The notes under the pieces are model-generated. The model saw only the letters and a program-made list of their open reading frames with translations. It did not search any database and was not told where the DNA came from. 64,000 bases of DNA, from NCBI RefSeq assembly GCF_905220565.1, contig NC_059395.1, positions 10,395,289 through 10,459,288 on the forward strand, in the 5' to 3' direction. The translations under genes and the position numbers were made by a program. Shown in pieces: positions 50,201 through 58,638 of the stretch (positions are counted from its first letter, which is position 1; every line of letters starts with the position of its first letter). This stretch comes from Melitaea cinxia. Lineage: Eukaryota; Arthropoda; Insecta; Lepidoptera; Nymphalidae.

Positions 50201-53200
50201 TTACATTATGTATATATATATATATACTTAAGGTTTTTTAGTTTAATGTAATTTATCTTATTATAACTACGATTTTATTTATTTCTGTTCGTAAAGCTTG
50301 AACATGAGCACTTGGTACCTAATAAAAATATTACATATAATACACATTTTAAAATTTAAATAAGTTAAAATATAAGGTCTATTTTAATAAATATCACATT
50401 TCGGAATAGATAAATTCGACAATTGTAACTACATAATTTTATGATATACTATGTTCAAATATCCGGAAATGGCCATGATCAATTTATATAGTTTATTTAT
50501 ATAATTATGTTAAAAATTTTGCATTTAAAACCCAACATTTTCCTTCACTTAAATTTTTTATATTAGCCGATTATGTTCAAATGGAAATTTATCTCGTTAA
50601 GTGCGTAAAATATTAAATATATATTTCGTTAAGTGCGTAAAATAACTAATGAACTAATAAATTAATCGACACGACGTCAAACATCTATATGATGTGAAAT
50701 TTTGACCATATATTAAGATTAAAATACAAATCGGATCTGCATACGTAGGGTTTCCACTATTGTAAAAAGTTTATTGTATGATATTTTATTACGTTGGGGA
50801 TCAAGAGAAGCTGAGAAATAGAAGAGAAGTTGAGGAAATGACTTAGTTACTTACAAAGTTATCCTCCTTAGGTGTTTCATGTTGTACGCCGTTGGTTAAT
50901 ACGTTTTCAGTTGATATGCACCTTTCTGATCCGCTGAGAGTGATTAGCAGGTGCACTGAACCAAACCCGCAATCCAATTGTTGCCAGAGGTCGTGTGTTT
51001 TTTCTTTTTCCAATTGAGATAAATCGATGACACACCTGATAAATTAATTGTTTTATTTAGATACCCATTTTTCAAACTTAAGTTTGTTTACTAAGTTATA
51101 ATTAAGTACTTGATGATTCAGCTTTAAGCATCCCATCTCATTTGGGGCATAGGCCTCATCCTCCATGTAAGAAATCCATGTGAGAAAGGTATAATTATTT
51201 AATGGCAACTTATGTAAGATTGATAAACATTTACGATTACTACTGTTTTCTAATGTTTACGCGAATTTTACTCATTTAATAAAACACTTTTTTCGGATTT
51301 TATCGCGGTTTATTGTTAACTTTTGATTCCCGACGTTTCGGATACTTTACAGCAACCATGGTCACGGGAGGACTATAAACCGCGATAAAATCCGAAAAAA
51401 GTGTTTTATTATACGATTACTACTGTTTTACGATGTAAATGTGGTCTTTGTGGTAATTCCACGATGTCGTGGTCTATAACATTCTTCAAAAGACAGGCAA
51501 TCTCTTAGAAAATTATAGCATTTCTATTTCTTAATTTTCATTTTTTCGTGATTTTGAGATTAGGGCGTTTGAACAAATGCTTTTATTTAACCGACTTCAA
51601 AAAAGGAGGAGGTTACTCAATGCGACCGTATATATTCATTGGCCTTATCCGCCTATTGCAGACGATTTAGACAGTGTCAGACAGACACTGTGTCGCTTAG
51701 GACACTCTTCAGGAAAACGCAGAGTTGCCTAAGCTCTGCGCTACCCTCTCGACCTCACTGGCTAGGCCCACAAGAACGACGAGATGATACGTGTGGAGCC
51801 AGTTCGGCTGCAGGAGTCTTTCGCATTTTAGAGCTATGCCACGAATGCTTGACGGAGACTCCATTCCGGGTTTCAAATGAAGTTTTCCTTCTCCTGGACC
51901 CTGATTGTTTTAAGCCAGTTATATCTCTCGGTCGCCTTGTACGACCCCCACGGGAAGAAAGGGGGTGGTGCTATTCTAATCGGCCGACACCATACAGCAT
52001 ATATATACATACACATCAATGTATTTTTATACAACGAAAATGAATAATTATTTAATATAATTCAAAAATGACCATTAAATATAAATCTGCTTATATATTT
52101 ACAAGGGTGTAAGCAAAAATAAAAAGATGCAAACAAATTGCCGATAATTCCAGCTAAATTTATTTTGCTGAAATATTATTAATGTCTCCGATTAAAAACA
52201 ACGTTCGGTTTAAAAAGCACAAAATGCGATTGAATATATCATCCAAGTTTTTGTGTATGTGTACGTGTTTTATATTAGTTACGTATAAACTTACCGGCCC
52301 ATGAAATTTTTCTGTTTCGTTTTGTGCCATACATTGACCTCAAGAGAGTTGTCTTCGTAGAGGTATAAGTTGAACCTCTCCCGCCATACCGGCTTCGTTT
52401 TGTGAACTTGCTTTGACTTGTGAGTTTCGGTACCTAGCCTTAAATAAATACCGTGATTAAAATACTGATAAAGCACTTCTTTAATTATAGTTAACATAAC
52501 AAATACAAAACAGTTATAAGCTATTTGTAATTTTATTTGACCGTGCGTTAAGCAAGCATATACACAATGTTTATTTTTTAACAACAAAAACATACACACC
52601 GTGGAAGCTTAAAATCTTATAATGTATATGTTACATACAAAGTAACCAATTAGCCATTTTTGAAGTGGAAAAATACAAATACAAAAAAATAATGCTGTTT
52701 TCTCTTTGTCGTTAAAAAAAATATAATTATTTAGGATATGTAAACAGGGTGCGTTTAATAGTGAATTTATCACTGTTAAAGCTAGTTTGTTTTAAAATTT
52801 ACTTTGTTTTTTTTTTATTACCTATTATGAAGATTGAAAACGATTTCCTTAAAGCGATAAATAATTTTGAAGCGTATACTGCGCATTTTTATTCTATAGC
52901 GTTTGCATTTTGTTTGGTTTGTGTTGGTGAAAAATAGATTGAAGTGTTTTTGACCTACTAGGATGAAGTAAGGATTTTACCATCTCTAAATTATTGTAGA
53001 GACGAAAACCAATTAAAATCAGAAGATACCAGATGTAGAAAAAACATTTAAGTCCAGTAACAAGAGTTGAAACACTACACTATAATACTCTTTTATAATT
53101 CAATTTGATTTTTATACTAAAGCGCACGCGGCGTTCGCGTGTCGAAACTCAGCACTGCTTTTAGCATTTACATGATTGCGGCCTTACTGAGACGATGTTC

Positions 53201-56200
53201 ATTTTCATTACCGGTTTATCATTAGAGAAAAAAAAAACGTAGATTAAACAAACAACAAAATTTAGAAGTTAATTTTATCTTAATAATACAATATTTTAAA
53301 ATTTAGCCTTAATATACAATATAGTAGTAACATTAAATGCATTATTTTGATGTATCTACTAAAAATACTTATATCATGAAAATGCTTTTTATTTTAATAG
53401 TTACTTCTTGTTTACTTATCCTGGTTAGTAAAATTAAATTCCTAAACGTATCCTGTTTGTATGTTAAACTGCAACATCCAGCCTGTAATATTCCACCCTG
53501 GGTATAGGCCTCTTTCTCCGTGTAGGAGAAGGATCAGAGCTTTATCCGCCACGCTGCTCTACTGCGGATTGTCGGATATGTTTAATATGAATAACGATTG
53601 CTATCAGGTATTTATAATAACAACGCCCGACGGCTTAGCGTGCTCTCGAGGTATGGTGGGGAAATTCACAAGCACAGACATGCAACCCGGAAATATATAT
53701 TTGTACAAATACAAATATCCATCTCTCACGAATCGTCGGTGTTTTAGGCGATACTCACACCAATATAAAAGTGCGGTTGTGTCAAACTAACAGGTCATAA
53801 AAATAAGACCGATACGGTCTTCAATACAATAAAAATCCGGTGTTGGTGGTTCAGAAACACAACACAAGTAACATAACATAACAATACACTTTATTGTACA
53901 CCAATACAGAAATAATAAGGATTTTTTTTTATGTCAATAGGTCGGCAAACAAGCGTACGGCTCACCTGATGGTAAGCAATTACCGTAGCTTATAGACACC
54001 TGCAACACCAGAAGCATCGCAAGCGCATTGCCGACCCAATCCCCAACACACAGACAGACAGACAGAGTATCATAAGGCACAAAGGGCGGCCTTATCGCTG
54101 AAAAGCGATCTCTTCCAGGCAACCTAGGGGCAGAGGAGATGGTATTGTGTCGGTGTGATGTACAACACAAGTAAAAAGACAATTGAGGTAGGGCACAGCA
54201 GGAAATATCCTGCTCAAATCTGGAGAAGTCCGACTGGGGTAGGATCTCGACTGTACAGAAGATCACAGCTAAATAACACTGCTTTCAAGCAGTGTTGTGT
54301 TCCTGTGTGGTAAGTAAGGTGACCAAAACCCTGGGGAAGGTACGGGTAGGATCGGCCACGCGCTTGCGATGCCTCTGGTGTTGCAGGCGTCAATAGGCTA
54401 CGGTAATCGCTTCACACCAGGTGACCTGTACGCTTGTTTGCCAACCTAGTTTTATAACAAAAAAAATCCAGATCACATGAATCTGTGTAGTCTACATACT
54501 AGACTAACATTTATCATTAGCAGAGTTCGAAAAAGGCAATATAGATTTCTCTTACAAATCAAGAGATAAGATTACGCATTCGCGTTTCTTTTTTGTAAAT
54601 TTTAAATATCCTTTATAGGTATATTTTTGTGCCCATGTTAATATTTTTATAGCGGTCTCTATGTCACTTTCACCTCTCTTTTTAGATTTTCTTACTCTAT
54701 TAAAATGGTTATACCAATTTATTTATACTGTATTATAAGCTTTCATGATTTATGCTTTTCATATATGTTTATTTCATATTCCGATTATACTAATAAATAC
54801 TTTTTATTTTAGCTCTTAAATATGAATAATTTACATACCTCATCAAGGGCATTCGCTTTAATTGAATACTTACGGTCAGTTTATTGTACTGTATTTATTA
54901 TATTTTTTATTCTATTTAGTATTTTTATATATAATCTACAAATACCTTGGTGTTTAATTGTTTTTCCTTTCTCTAGACTATAGTAGATACTCATGAATAG
55001 AGTTTGTTTATTTTTTTTTAATAAAGAAATGTTTTACACTCAAAGGCCCCCATTAGGAATTTCCCCTGGGTCGGGAGTCCGGAAAAGCACATAATACATA
55101 AGCACAAACGCCCAGACAACGACCACATCTACTCACTACGCGGAAGCTATTTTATCATACTAGGTTGCTAGATTCGTTAGTGAGAATCCATTGACACTGT
55201 TGCAAGATATCCCTGAGTTGGCAGAAAAATATTTGATTGTCATTTTTCGATCTTTCAATACAGTGTCGTGGCCTTATTACCTACCGACAAATTAAATACA
55301 AATTTGTAATACTCCAACGGGTTCCGGGAACTCTCAACGGGAAACTTGTTATTGGCCTTATTTTTTTGTAATTTTTTTATAGTATGTATTAACTGAAACG
55401 CTGTTGGTTTTCTTAATAAATAAATAATAAAATAATAATTTTTTTTTTATTGTAAAGTAGTTTGTAGTCTCATGCGATATAGAGACAAACAATTTATATT
55501 TATAAACGAGTATATATTTATATTTACTTAAAAAAAGGTGTCTAAAGTCTGTCTTTCGGAGCAGCTGTTTTATTTTAAACAGAACCCATAATTATAGCAA
55601 AATTGCACAATAATTATATTCTTCGAAGGAAGGTTATAAATAAATATAAATTGGTTAAACGTACTCCAAATTAGACTTTGCTGAATCATTCATCAAATTA
55701 AAGAACAAAATTTAAATTATTACTAGCAAATATTGATAAACCCATTTGCTTATTAATTAATTCTCGATTTCAAATTGAAACTCGACTATGGTATTTATTT
55801 TCATATTAAGTTTACGAAATAAAATTGATAGATAACACTTAGACCACAATATTAAATTGCATATGAAATAAAATTTAAATTTAAATTAATGTTAATAATT
55901 ATTTACTTATTAAAGTTGAGTAAAATTGCTAAATTTAATGGGTATTTTAAGTAGAATCTTGATAATAATAAGGTCAGATGTAGGGTTTTGCTTTTAGATG
56001 CAGATAGCAGAATAACCCCTTAGGTTATTTGAAAATATAATTCGTATTTTTAACCGACTTCCAAAAAAGGAGAATGTTCTCAATTCGACTGTTTTTTTTA
56101 AATGTATGTTACTTCAGAACTTTTGACTGGGTAGAGCGATTTCGACAAATTTTCTTTTGATCAAAAGGTGGTGTGTGTCATTTGGTCCCATTTAAATTTA

Positions 56201-57298
56201 TTTGAGATCTAACAACTACTTTTCGAGTTATATCTAATAATGCGTTTTTACTTGACGCTTTTTTCGTCGACCTACGTTGTATTATACCACATAACTTTCT
56301 ACTGGATGTACCTACCGATTTTGATAATTATTTTTTTGTTGGAAAGGGGATATCCCTAGTTTGGTACCGTGATAAGGAAAACAGGATCTGATGATGGAAT
56401 CCTACAGAAATCGAGGGAAGCTTTCAAAAATTCGCAATAACTTTTTACTGGGTGTACCGATTTTGATAATTTTTAATTTAATCGAAAGCTGATGTTTATC
56501 ATGTGGTCACATATAAATTTTATTGAGATCTAATAACTACTTTTTGAGTAATCTTTGATAACGCGTAGTTACTTGACTATTTTTTCGTCGATCTACGTTG
56601 TGTTACTCGTCGATGTAATTGAAGTCGGTTTTTTTTCGTTTGCGAGCAAACACAATTATCCTGTACCTGTAATTAAGACTTTTACTACCTACGACATTAT
56701 GAAGTATAAAAACATTTCTTTCACCTTACGGTCATCGCATAGTAGCGAGGTGGATGAATAAGTGTATATAAAAGAAAATTCTATTCAATTTTTTAAAATC
56801 GAATTCGAATATTCGATTTTTTTAAGAACATTTATCTTACTGCTACTTATTAGGACAAAATTTCGACTCCACGTACTGTACTAATGGACACTAGGAGAAA
56901 TTTAAATGCATCAAATACGTAAAAAAAATGTATACTCACTTGAACTTGCAGTAAAGACCGCTTGATCCGTTTGCTGGAGCATCTGGCAAATCCTTGGCTT
57001 CAATCAATACTATGTTCACAATTGAAGACCACGATTTCTTGAGAACTTCAAATTTTCGATTTTTTAAGATATACTGAAATAAAATTTTAATTTTAGAGAT
57101 CTGTATCAATATCTTACAATAATTTAACGTAACTTTTTTTCTAGCATCACGGGGAAAATATAGATTTAACTTTTGTTAATAAATGTTACTAAATACACCG
57201 GCATATTTAGCGGAACACAAAAAAAGTACCATAATTAAAAAAAATATGGTTTTATTTTAAAATCTACTTACTCTGTAGGTTTGACTATTTCTTCGCAT
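30066..57298 (-). CDS. MCTP-like protein B (two C2 domains plus transmembrane C-terminus, 544 aa)
   Basis: Paralogue of the plus-strand MCTP-like gene, facing it tail to tail. Exons (minus): 57298-57272, 57073-56940, 52438-52295, 51035-50855, 44111-43918, 42350-42131, 41735-41590, 38823-38684, 38404-38337, 34464-34361, 31236-31127, 31048-30951, 30134-30066. All are GT/AG and in phase. C2-1 (about 25-145): SSIVNIVLIEAKDLP, WRERFNLYLYEDN. C2-2 (about 168-300): NVGQLLVTVHGAKGLS, EPNWNKSFTL. Hydrophobic segments are in exon 8 (ALIGWLSFWYFF, TPLLLVLPFAHYWL) and exon 11 (YLAIIALIALSVAFYIIP). The end is NNDILDFISRVPDNE then KQWRELKVPEPN and stop; AATAAA is at 29824-29829. The start is uncertain: I chose the ATG at 57298 (MRRNSQTYR); an upstream exon is possible. 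Introns are large (up to 6.7 kb) and full of repeats. Confidence 0.85.
31955..32104 (+). mobile_element. SINE with RTE tail, 3'-truncated
   Basis: TTGCTGTGTGGTTACGGCAG to TGGAATAACCATCCAACTGC: the first half only of the 24502 family. In an intron of MCTP-like gene B. Confidence 0.65.
32640..32985 (+). repeat. MITE-like repeat (GGTCGAATTTCGACCAC end)
   Basis: From ATTAATACGTGACGCAAAAA to GGTCGAATTTCGACCACTGG; same family as 6600-6958. Intronic in MCTP-like gene B. Confidence 0.7.
33248..33460 (+). mobile_element. tRNA-derived SINE
   Basis: GCGTTGGCGCAACGGTCACA (A-box side) and GCGGGTTCGATCCCCGCACA (B box) give a tRNA-like head, followed by the TACTGGCCATACATATGG and GTCTGGGCGTTTGTGCTTGT body. 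Same family as 1985, 45366 and 57665. It is not a functional tRNA: no proper acceptor stem. Confidence 0.75.
33516..33730 (+). mobile_element. MITE, GAAGTAAAACTTC family
   Basis: GAAGTAAAACGCACGCACGC to GAAGTTTTACTTCAGTCGTG; the left terminal repeat is partly decayed compared with 14004-14181. Confidence 0.65.
34787..35050 (-). repeat. ACCGACTTC-family repeat, reverse and truncated
   Basis: Starts AAAAAAACCGACTTCAATTA on the plus strand (the reversed 3' end of the family) and shares AATACGCATTATTAGC further in. In an intron of MCTP-like gene B. Confidence 0.6.
35051..36824. other. Intron sequence without recognisable features
   Basis: Lies in the large intron between exons 10 and 9 of MCTP-like gene B. 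I see AT-rich sequence, no conserved coding block, and only scattered repeat-like words. Confidence 0.5.
36825..36985 (+). repeat. Interspersed repeat with a long G run
   Basis: AGTGTTGTGTTCCTGTTGGT, a run of about 16 G near 36870, then GCGTCTATAAGCTATGTAAT. Same family as 54300-54455. Confidence 0.6.
37199..37409 (-). mobile_element. MITE, GAAGTAAAACTTC family, reverse
   Basis: GAAGTAAAACTTCTTTTCTT at the left and CAGAAGTTTTACTTCAG at the right, with the family core reversed (TTTCGTAACGCTCTC). Confidence 0.7.
38515..38645 (-). repeat. Fragment of the CTCCTCCGAAACGGCTT repeat family
   Basis: CTAGCTGACCTCGCAAACGT at the left and GATTCTCAGACCTACCCGAT at the right, reversed and internally deleted relative to 2385-2712. 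It lies just beyond the donor of exon 8 of MCTP-like gene B. Confidence 0.55.
38824..41589. other. Intron sequence without recognisable features
   Basis: Intron between exons 8 and 7 of MCTP-like gene B. AT-rich; no coding block and no repeat family I recognise from elsewhere in the window. Confidence 0.5.
42409..42745 (-). mobile_element. SINE with RTE tail
   Basis: CATCATCATCATTTCAGCTT (tail) at the left to GCCGTAGCCACACAGCC (head) at the right. Intronic in MCTP-like gene B, between exons 6 and 5. Confidence 0.75.
43655..43765 (+). mobile_element. MITE, GAAGTAAAACTTC family, partial
   Basis: GGCGCGTTACGAAAAGTGTG to ACGTTTCGTAAGTTTTATTT; terminal repeats are lost. Confidence 0.5.
44291..44560 (+). 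repeat. ACCGACTTC-family repeat, 5' part
   Basis: TTAACCGACTTCAAAAAAAGG to GATGATGGGATCCCAGAGAA. It merges into the 130-bp tandem array that follows, which seems to have grown out of this repeat. Confidence 0.65.
44587..45130 (+). repeat. 130-bp tandem repeat array, about four copies
   Basis: The motif TCTGATGATGGAGACGAAAG starts at 44587, 44717, 44847 and 44977, a period of exactly 130 bases. Each unit contains CGACTTATAGCAATTACCTG and TTCGTTTCTAATGATGAGAA. A shorter degenerate unit follows from about 45067. In an intron of MCTP-like gene B. Confidence 0.85.
45140..45365 (+). mobile_element. tRNA-like SINE (third family)
   Basis: ATAATGGTGCATGTGCCGTG, then GGTCGCGGGTTCTATTCCAG (B-box-like) and the tail GTCAGTCCCGGTTGTTATTA. 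It directly precedes another SINE. Confidence 0.6.
45366..45560 (+). mobile_element. tRNA-derived SINE
   Basis: GACGCGTTAGCGCAGCGGTC, GTGGGTTCAATCCCCGCGCA (B box) and TTGTATTGGTCATATAGATG. Same family as 33248. Confidence 0.7.
45574..46072. mobile_element. Palindromic MITE with 156-bp near-perfect inverted arms
   Basis: The left arm 45574-45729 and right arm 45917-46072 are reverse complements with a single mismatch I can find (GAAGTTGG against GAAGTCGG). A 187-bp centre rich in ACA and CAA separates them. Each arm carries CCGACTTC near its outer end and GAAGT(C/T)GG near its inner end, linking it to the ACCGACTTC family. No ORF. In an intron of MCTP-like gene B. Confidence 0.9.
47199..47967 (+). 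repeat. ACCGACTTC-family repeat, full length
   Basis: TTTAACCGACTTCCAAAAAA to GCAAGCAAACACAATTAT, with a long T run near 47245. It contains an internal duplication of the block GATTTTGATAATTCTTTTTT at 47490 and 47625. Confidence 0.75.
48900..49215 (-). repeat. CTCCTCCGAAACGGCTT repeat, reverse copy
   Basis: TAGCTGACTCGGCAAACGTT at the left to GTTTCGGAGGAGTTTAACTA at the right; full-length relative to 2385-2712. Confidence 0.75.
49250..50200 (+). pseudogene. Decayed ORF of a repeat-borne protein family
   Basis: The frame 49437-49970 encodes TSLRLGVPVCASHKCPCG, YHGMSCQKSAGRFSRH, ALNDIIRRSLVNVNAP and DGKRSDGMSLIPW. The frame is then lost near 49850 and continues in another as FVPFGVETLGPWGPSA, RRAGSYFGQRISLAIQRGN and FNNIF then a stop. 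I recall this motif set from multi-copy uncharacterised proteins in animal genomes that travel with retroelements, but cannot verify it here. The Cys/His pattern CPCG...HGMSCQ looks metal-binding. It is antisense within an intron of MCTP-like gene B. Confidence 0.6.
51233..51429. mobile_element. MITE with 35-bp terminal inverted repeats
   Basis: The element 51278-51410 starts AATAAAACACTTTTTTCGGA and ends in its reverse complement; the arms extend to CGCGGTTTA / TAAACCGCG. The core includes CCCGACGTTTCGGATACTTT. A 17-bp direct repeat (ACGATTACTACTGTTTT) lies at 51233-51249 and again at 51413-51429. Confidence 0.8.
51588..52010 (+). repeat. Composite of short repeat fragments
   Basis: It opens with the first 45 bases of the ACCGACTTC family, followed by the CTATTGCAGACGATTTAGAC family (also at 15735), then a piece with CACGGGAAGAAAGGGGGTGG like the SINE heads. 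No intact element. Confidence 0.6.
53480..53680 (-). mobile_element. SINE fragment, composite family
   Basis: CCAGCCTGTAATATTCCACC, GGCCTCTTTCTCCGTGTAGG and CGATTGCTATCAGGTATTTA match the left half of 57665-58010. Confidence 0.6.
53935..54455. repeat. Inverted pair of interspersed repeats
   Basis: GGTCGGCAAACAAGCGTACG with CCTGATGGTAAGCAATTACC at the left is mirrored by GGTAATCGCTTCACACCAGG with GTACGCTTGTTTGCCAACCT at the right. Between them lies GGCGGCCTTATCGCTGAAAA, also seen at 15030. In intron 2 of MCTP-like gene B. Confidence 0.7.
56047..56660 (+). repeat. ACCGACTTC-family repeat, full length
   Basis: TTTAACCGACTTCCAAAAAA to CGTTTGCGAGCAAACACAAT, with GAAGTCGG at 56623. It lies 280 bases from exon 2 of MCTP-like gene B. 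Confidence 0.75.
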
Positions 57299-57664
57299 TT
57301 CGACTGCCTTGGCAATCTCTATTGGGGCTAAGTCAGGTATAATTCAGTCCTCAACTCCAAAAAGATACGCGATTAAAAAAACTAACAAAATATTTCAATG
57401 AAATTTTAAATCAAACTCAGAAGGAAGAAATACTCGAAGTTCGCTCCTGATAAGGTGTATTTGATTAAAATTAAAACAATTGCATAAAATGTGATGTTCA
57501 GTTGTTTTCTTAATTTGAAAATATTTCTTTTTAAATTAAATGACGTATAAACCAGCCAGCAACCTTATATGATACTGATATCGAACCTTTATTTTATGTT
57601 TCGCTAAATATGCCGGTGTGTGTAGTTCTTTCAAAAGTTGTAGAACTGTAGAGTTAAATTACGC
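57299..57664. other. Upstream region of MCTP-like gene B
   Basis: About 365 bases without a named repeat, expected to hold the 5' UTR and promoter of the minus-strand gene. An open frame reaches a little upstream of the chosen ATG (EIAKAVE), so an extra coding exon cannot be excluded. No clear TATA box. Confidence 0.4.
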
Positions 57665-58012
57665 TTACGCTTCAGCCTGTAATATCCCACTACTGGGCAT
57701 AGGCCTCTTTCCCCATGTAGGAGAAGGATCAGAGCTTAATCCACCACGCTGCTCCAATGCGGGTTGGCGGATATATTCCCTACTATGAGTAACGATCGCT
57801 ATCAGGTGTATATGATAACAACCGGGACCGACGGCTTAACGTGCTCTCCGAGGCACGGTGGGGAGACCCACACGGACTGCACAAACACCCAGACCACGGC
57901 AAACACCTGTATGGCCAATACAAATGTTGTTCATGTGTGGGGATCGAACCCGCAACCGCCAGCGCAACAGGTACAATCCATGGCTGTGACCGTTGCGCCA
58001 ACGCGGCGTACA
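57665..58012 (-). mobile_element. tRNA-derived composite SINE
   Basis: The minus strand starts CGCGTTGGCGCAACGGTCAC, with B box GCGGGTTCGATCCCCACACA, then the shared body, and ends in TATGCCCAGTAGTGGGATAT and CAGGCTG. It is the longest copy of this family in the window. Confidence 0.75.
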
Positions 58013-58354
58013 GTTAAATAATCAATACATATAATTAAAATGTAACGGATGACTGTCTGTACATGGAAGATATATGAGAAAAAATATTATCGGGACCTTT
58101 ATAAATGCAAATAATAACCAAAACAATGATTGTTAGAATTTTTGTCCGTTTGTCTGTGCGTTTGTGCACGCGAATCGTAGAAACAGTTTATCCGATTTAG
58201 ATGTGTTTTTCATATGGTAAGAGCTAAACTTAACATTTACTGTTTGTTTCACGTCAATCGGTTCATTAACAAAAAAGTTATGGCAATTTAAAGAATCACG
58301 TAGAACATGCAAATACCCAAAACGTGGACGAAGTCGCAGGCACAGGTAGTCGTT

Positions 58355-58530
58355 AAGTTAGGTTATAGTTTGTACTGTGCAGATCAGTGGCTATTAAATT
58401 AAACACGTCCGAAGGCTTGAAAATATACTTTATTACTACTCCAATAAATGGATTACATACTATTATATCGTAGGCACACTACACGCCCCATAAAATGAAA
58501 AAAAAAAAAAAAATTCTAAGGTTACATTTT
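58355..58530 (-). repeat. Candidate 3' end of the retrotransposon (polyadenylation region / LTR)
   Basis: Downstream of pol on the minus strand come a purine-rich run near 58530, a possible LTR start TGTAGTGTGCC at 58483, and AATAAA at 58434-58429. From about 58355 leftwards the sequence changes to an unrelated repeat (CTGTGCCTGCGACTTCG). I could not match this to any stretch beside gag, so the LTR ends are not fixed. Confidence 0.3.
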
Positions 58531-58638
58531 TTTTTTCTTAACTTAAATCAACAATACATATATGTAAGTAATAATTTGTATTATAATACAATATTAGGAT
58601 TTACACATGACAGAAATTTCGAATAAATTTATATAATA

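Noticed and set aside
52749..52937. 62-codon plus-strand open frame with hydrophobic start
   Set aside because: AT-rich intron sequence with no recognisable motif and no splice or promoter context.
53461..53790. 109-codon plus-strand open frame
   Set aside because: Mostly composed of a reversed SINE fragment; no independent coding signal.
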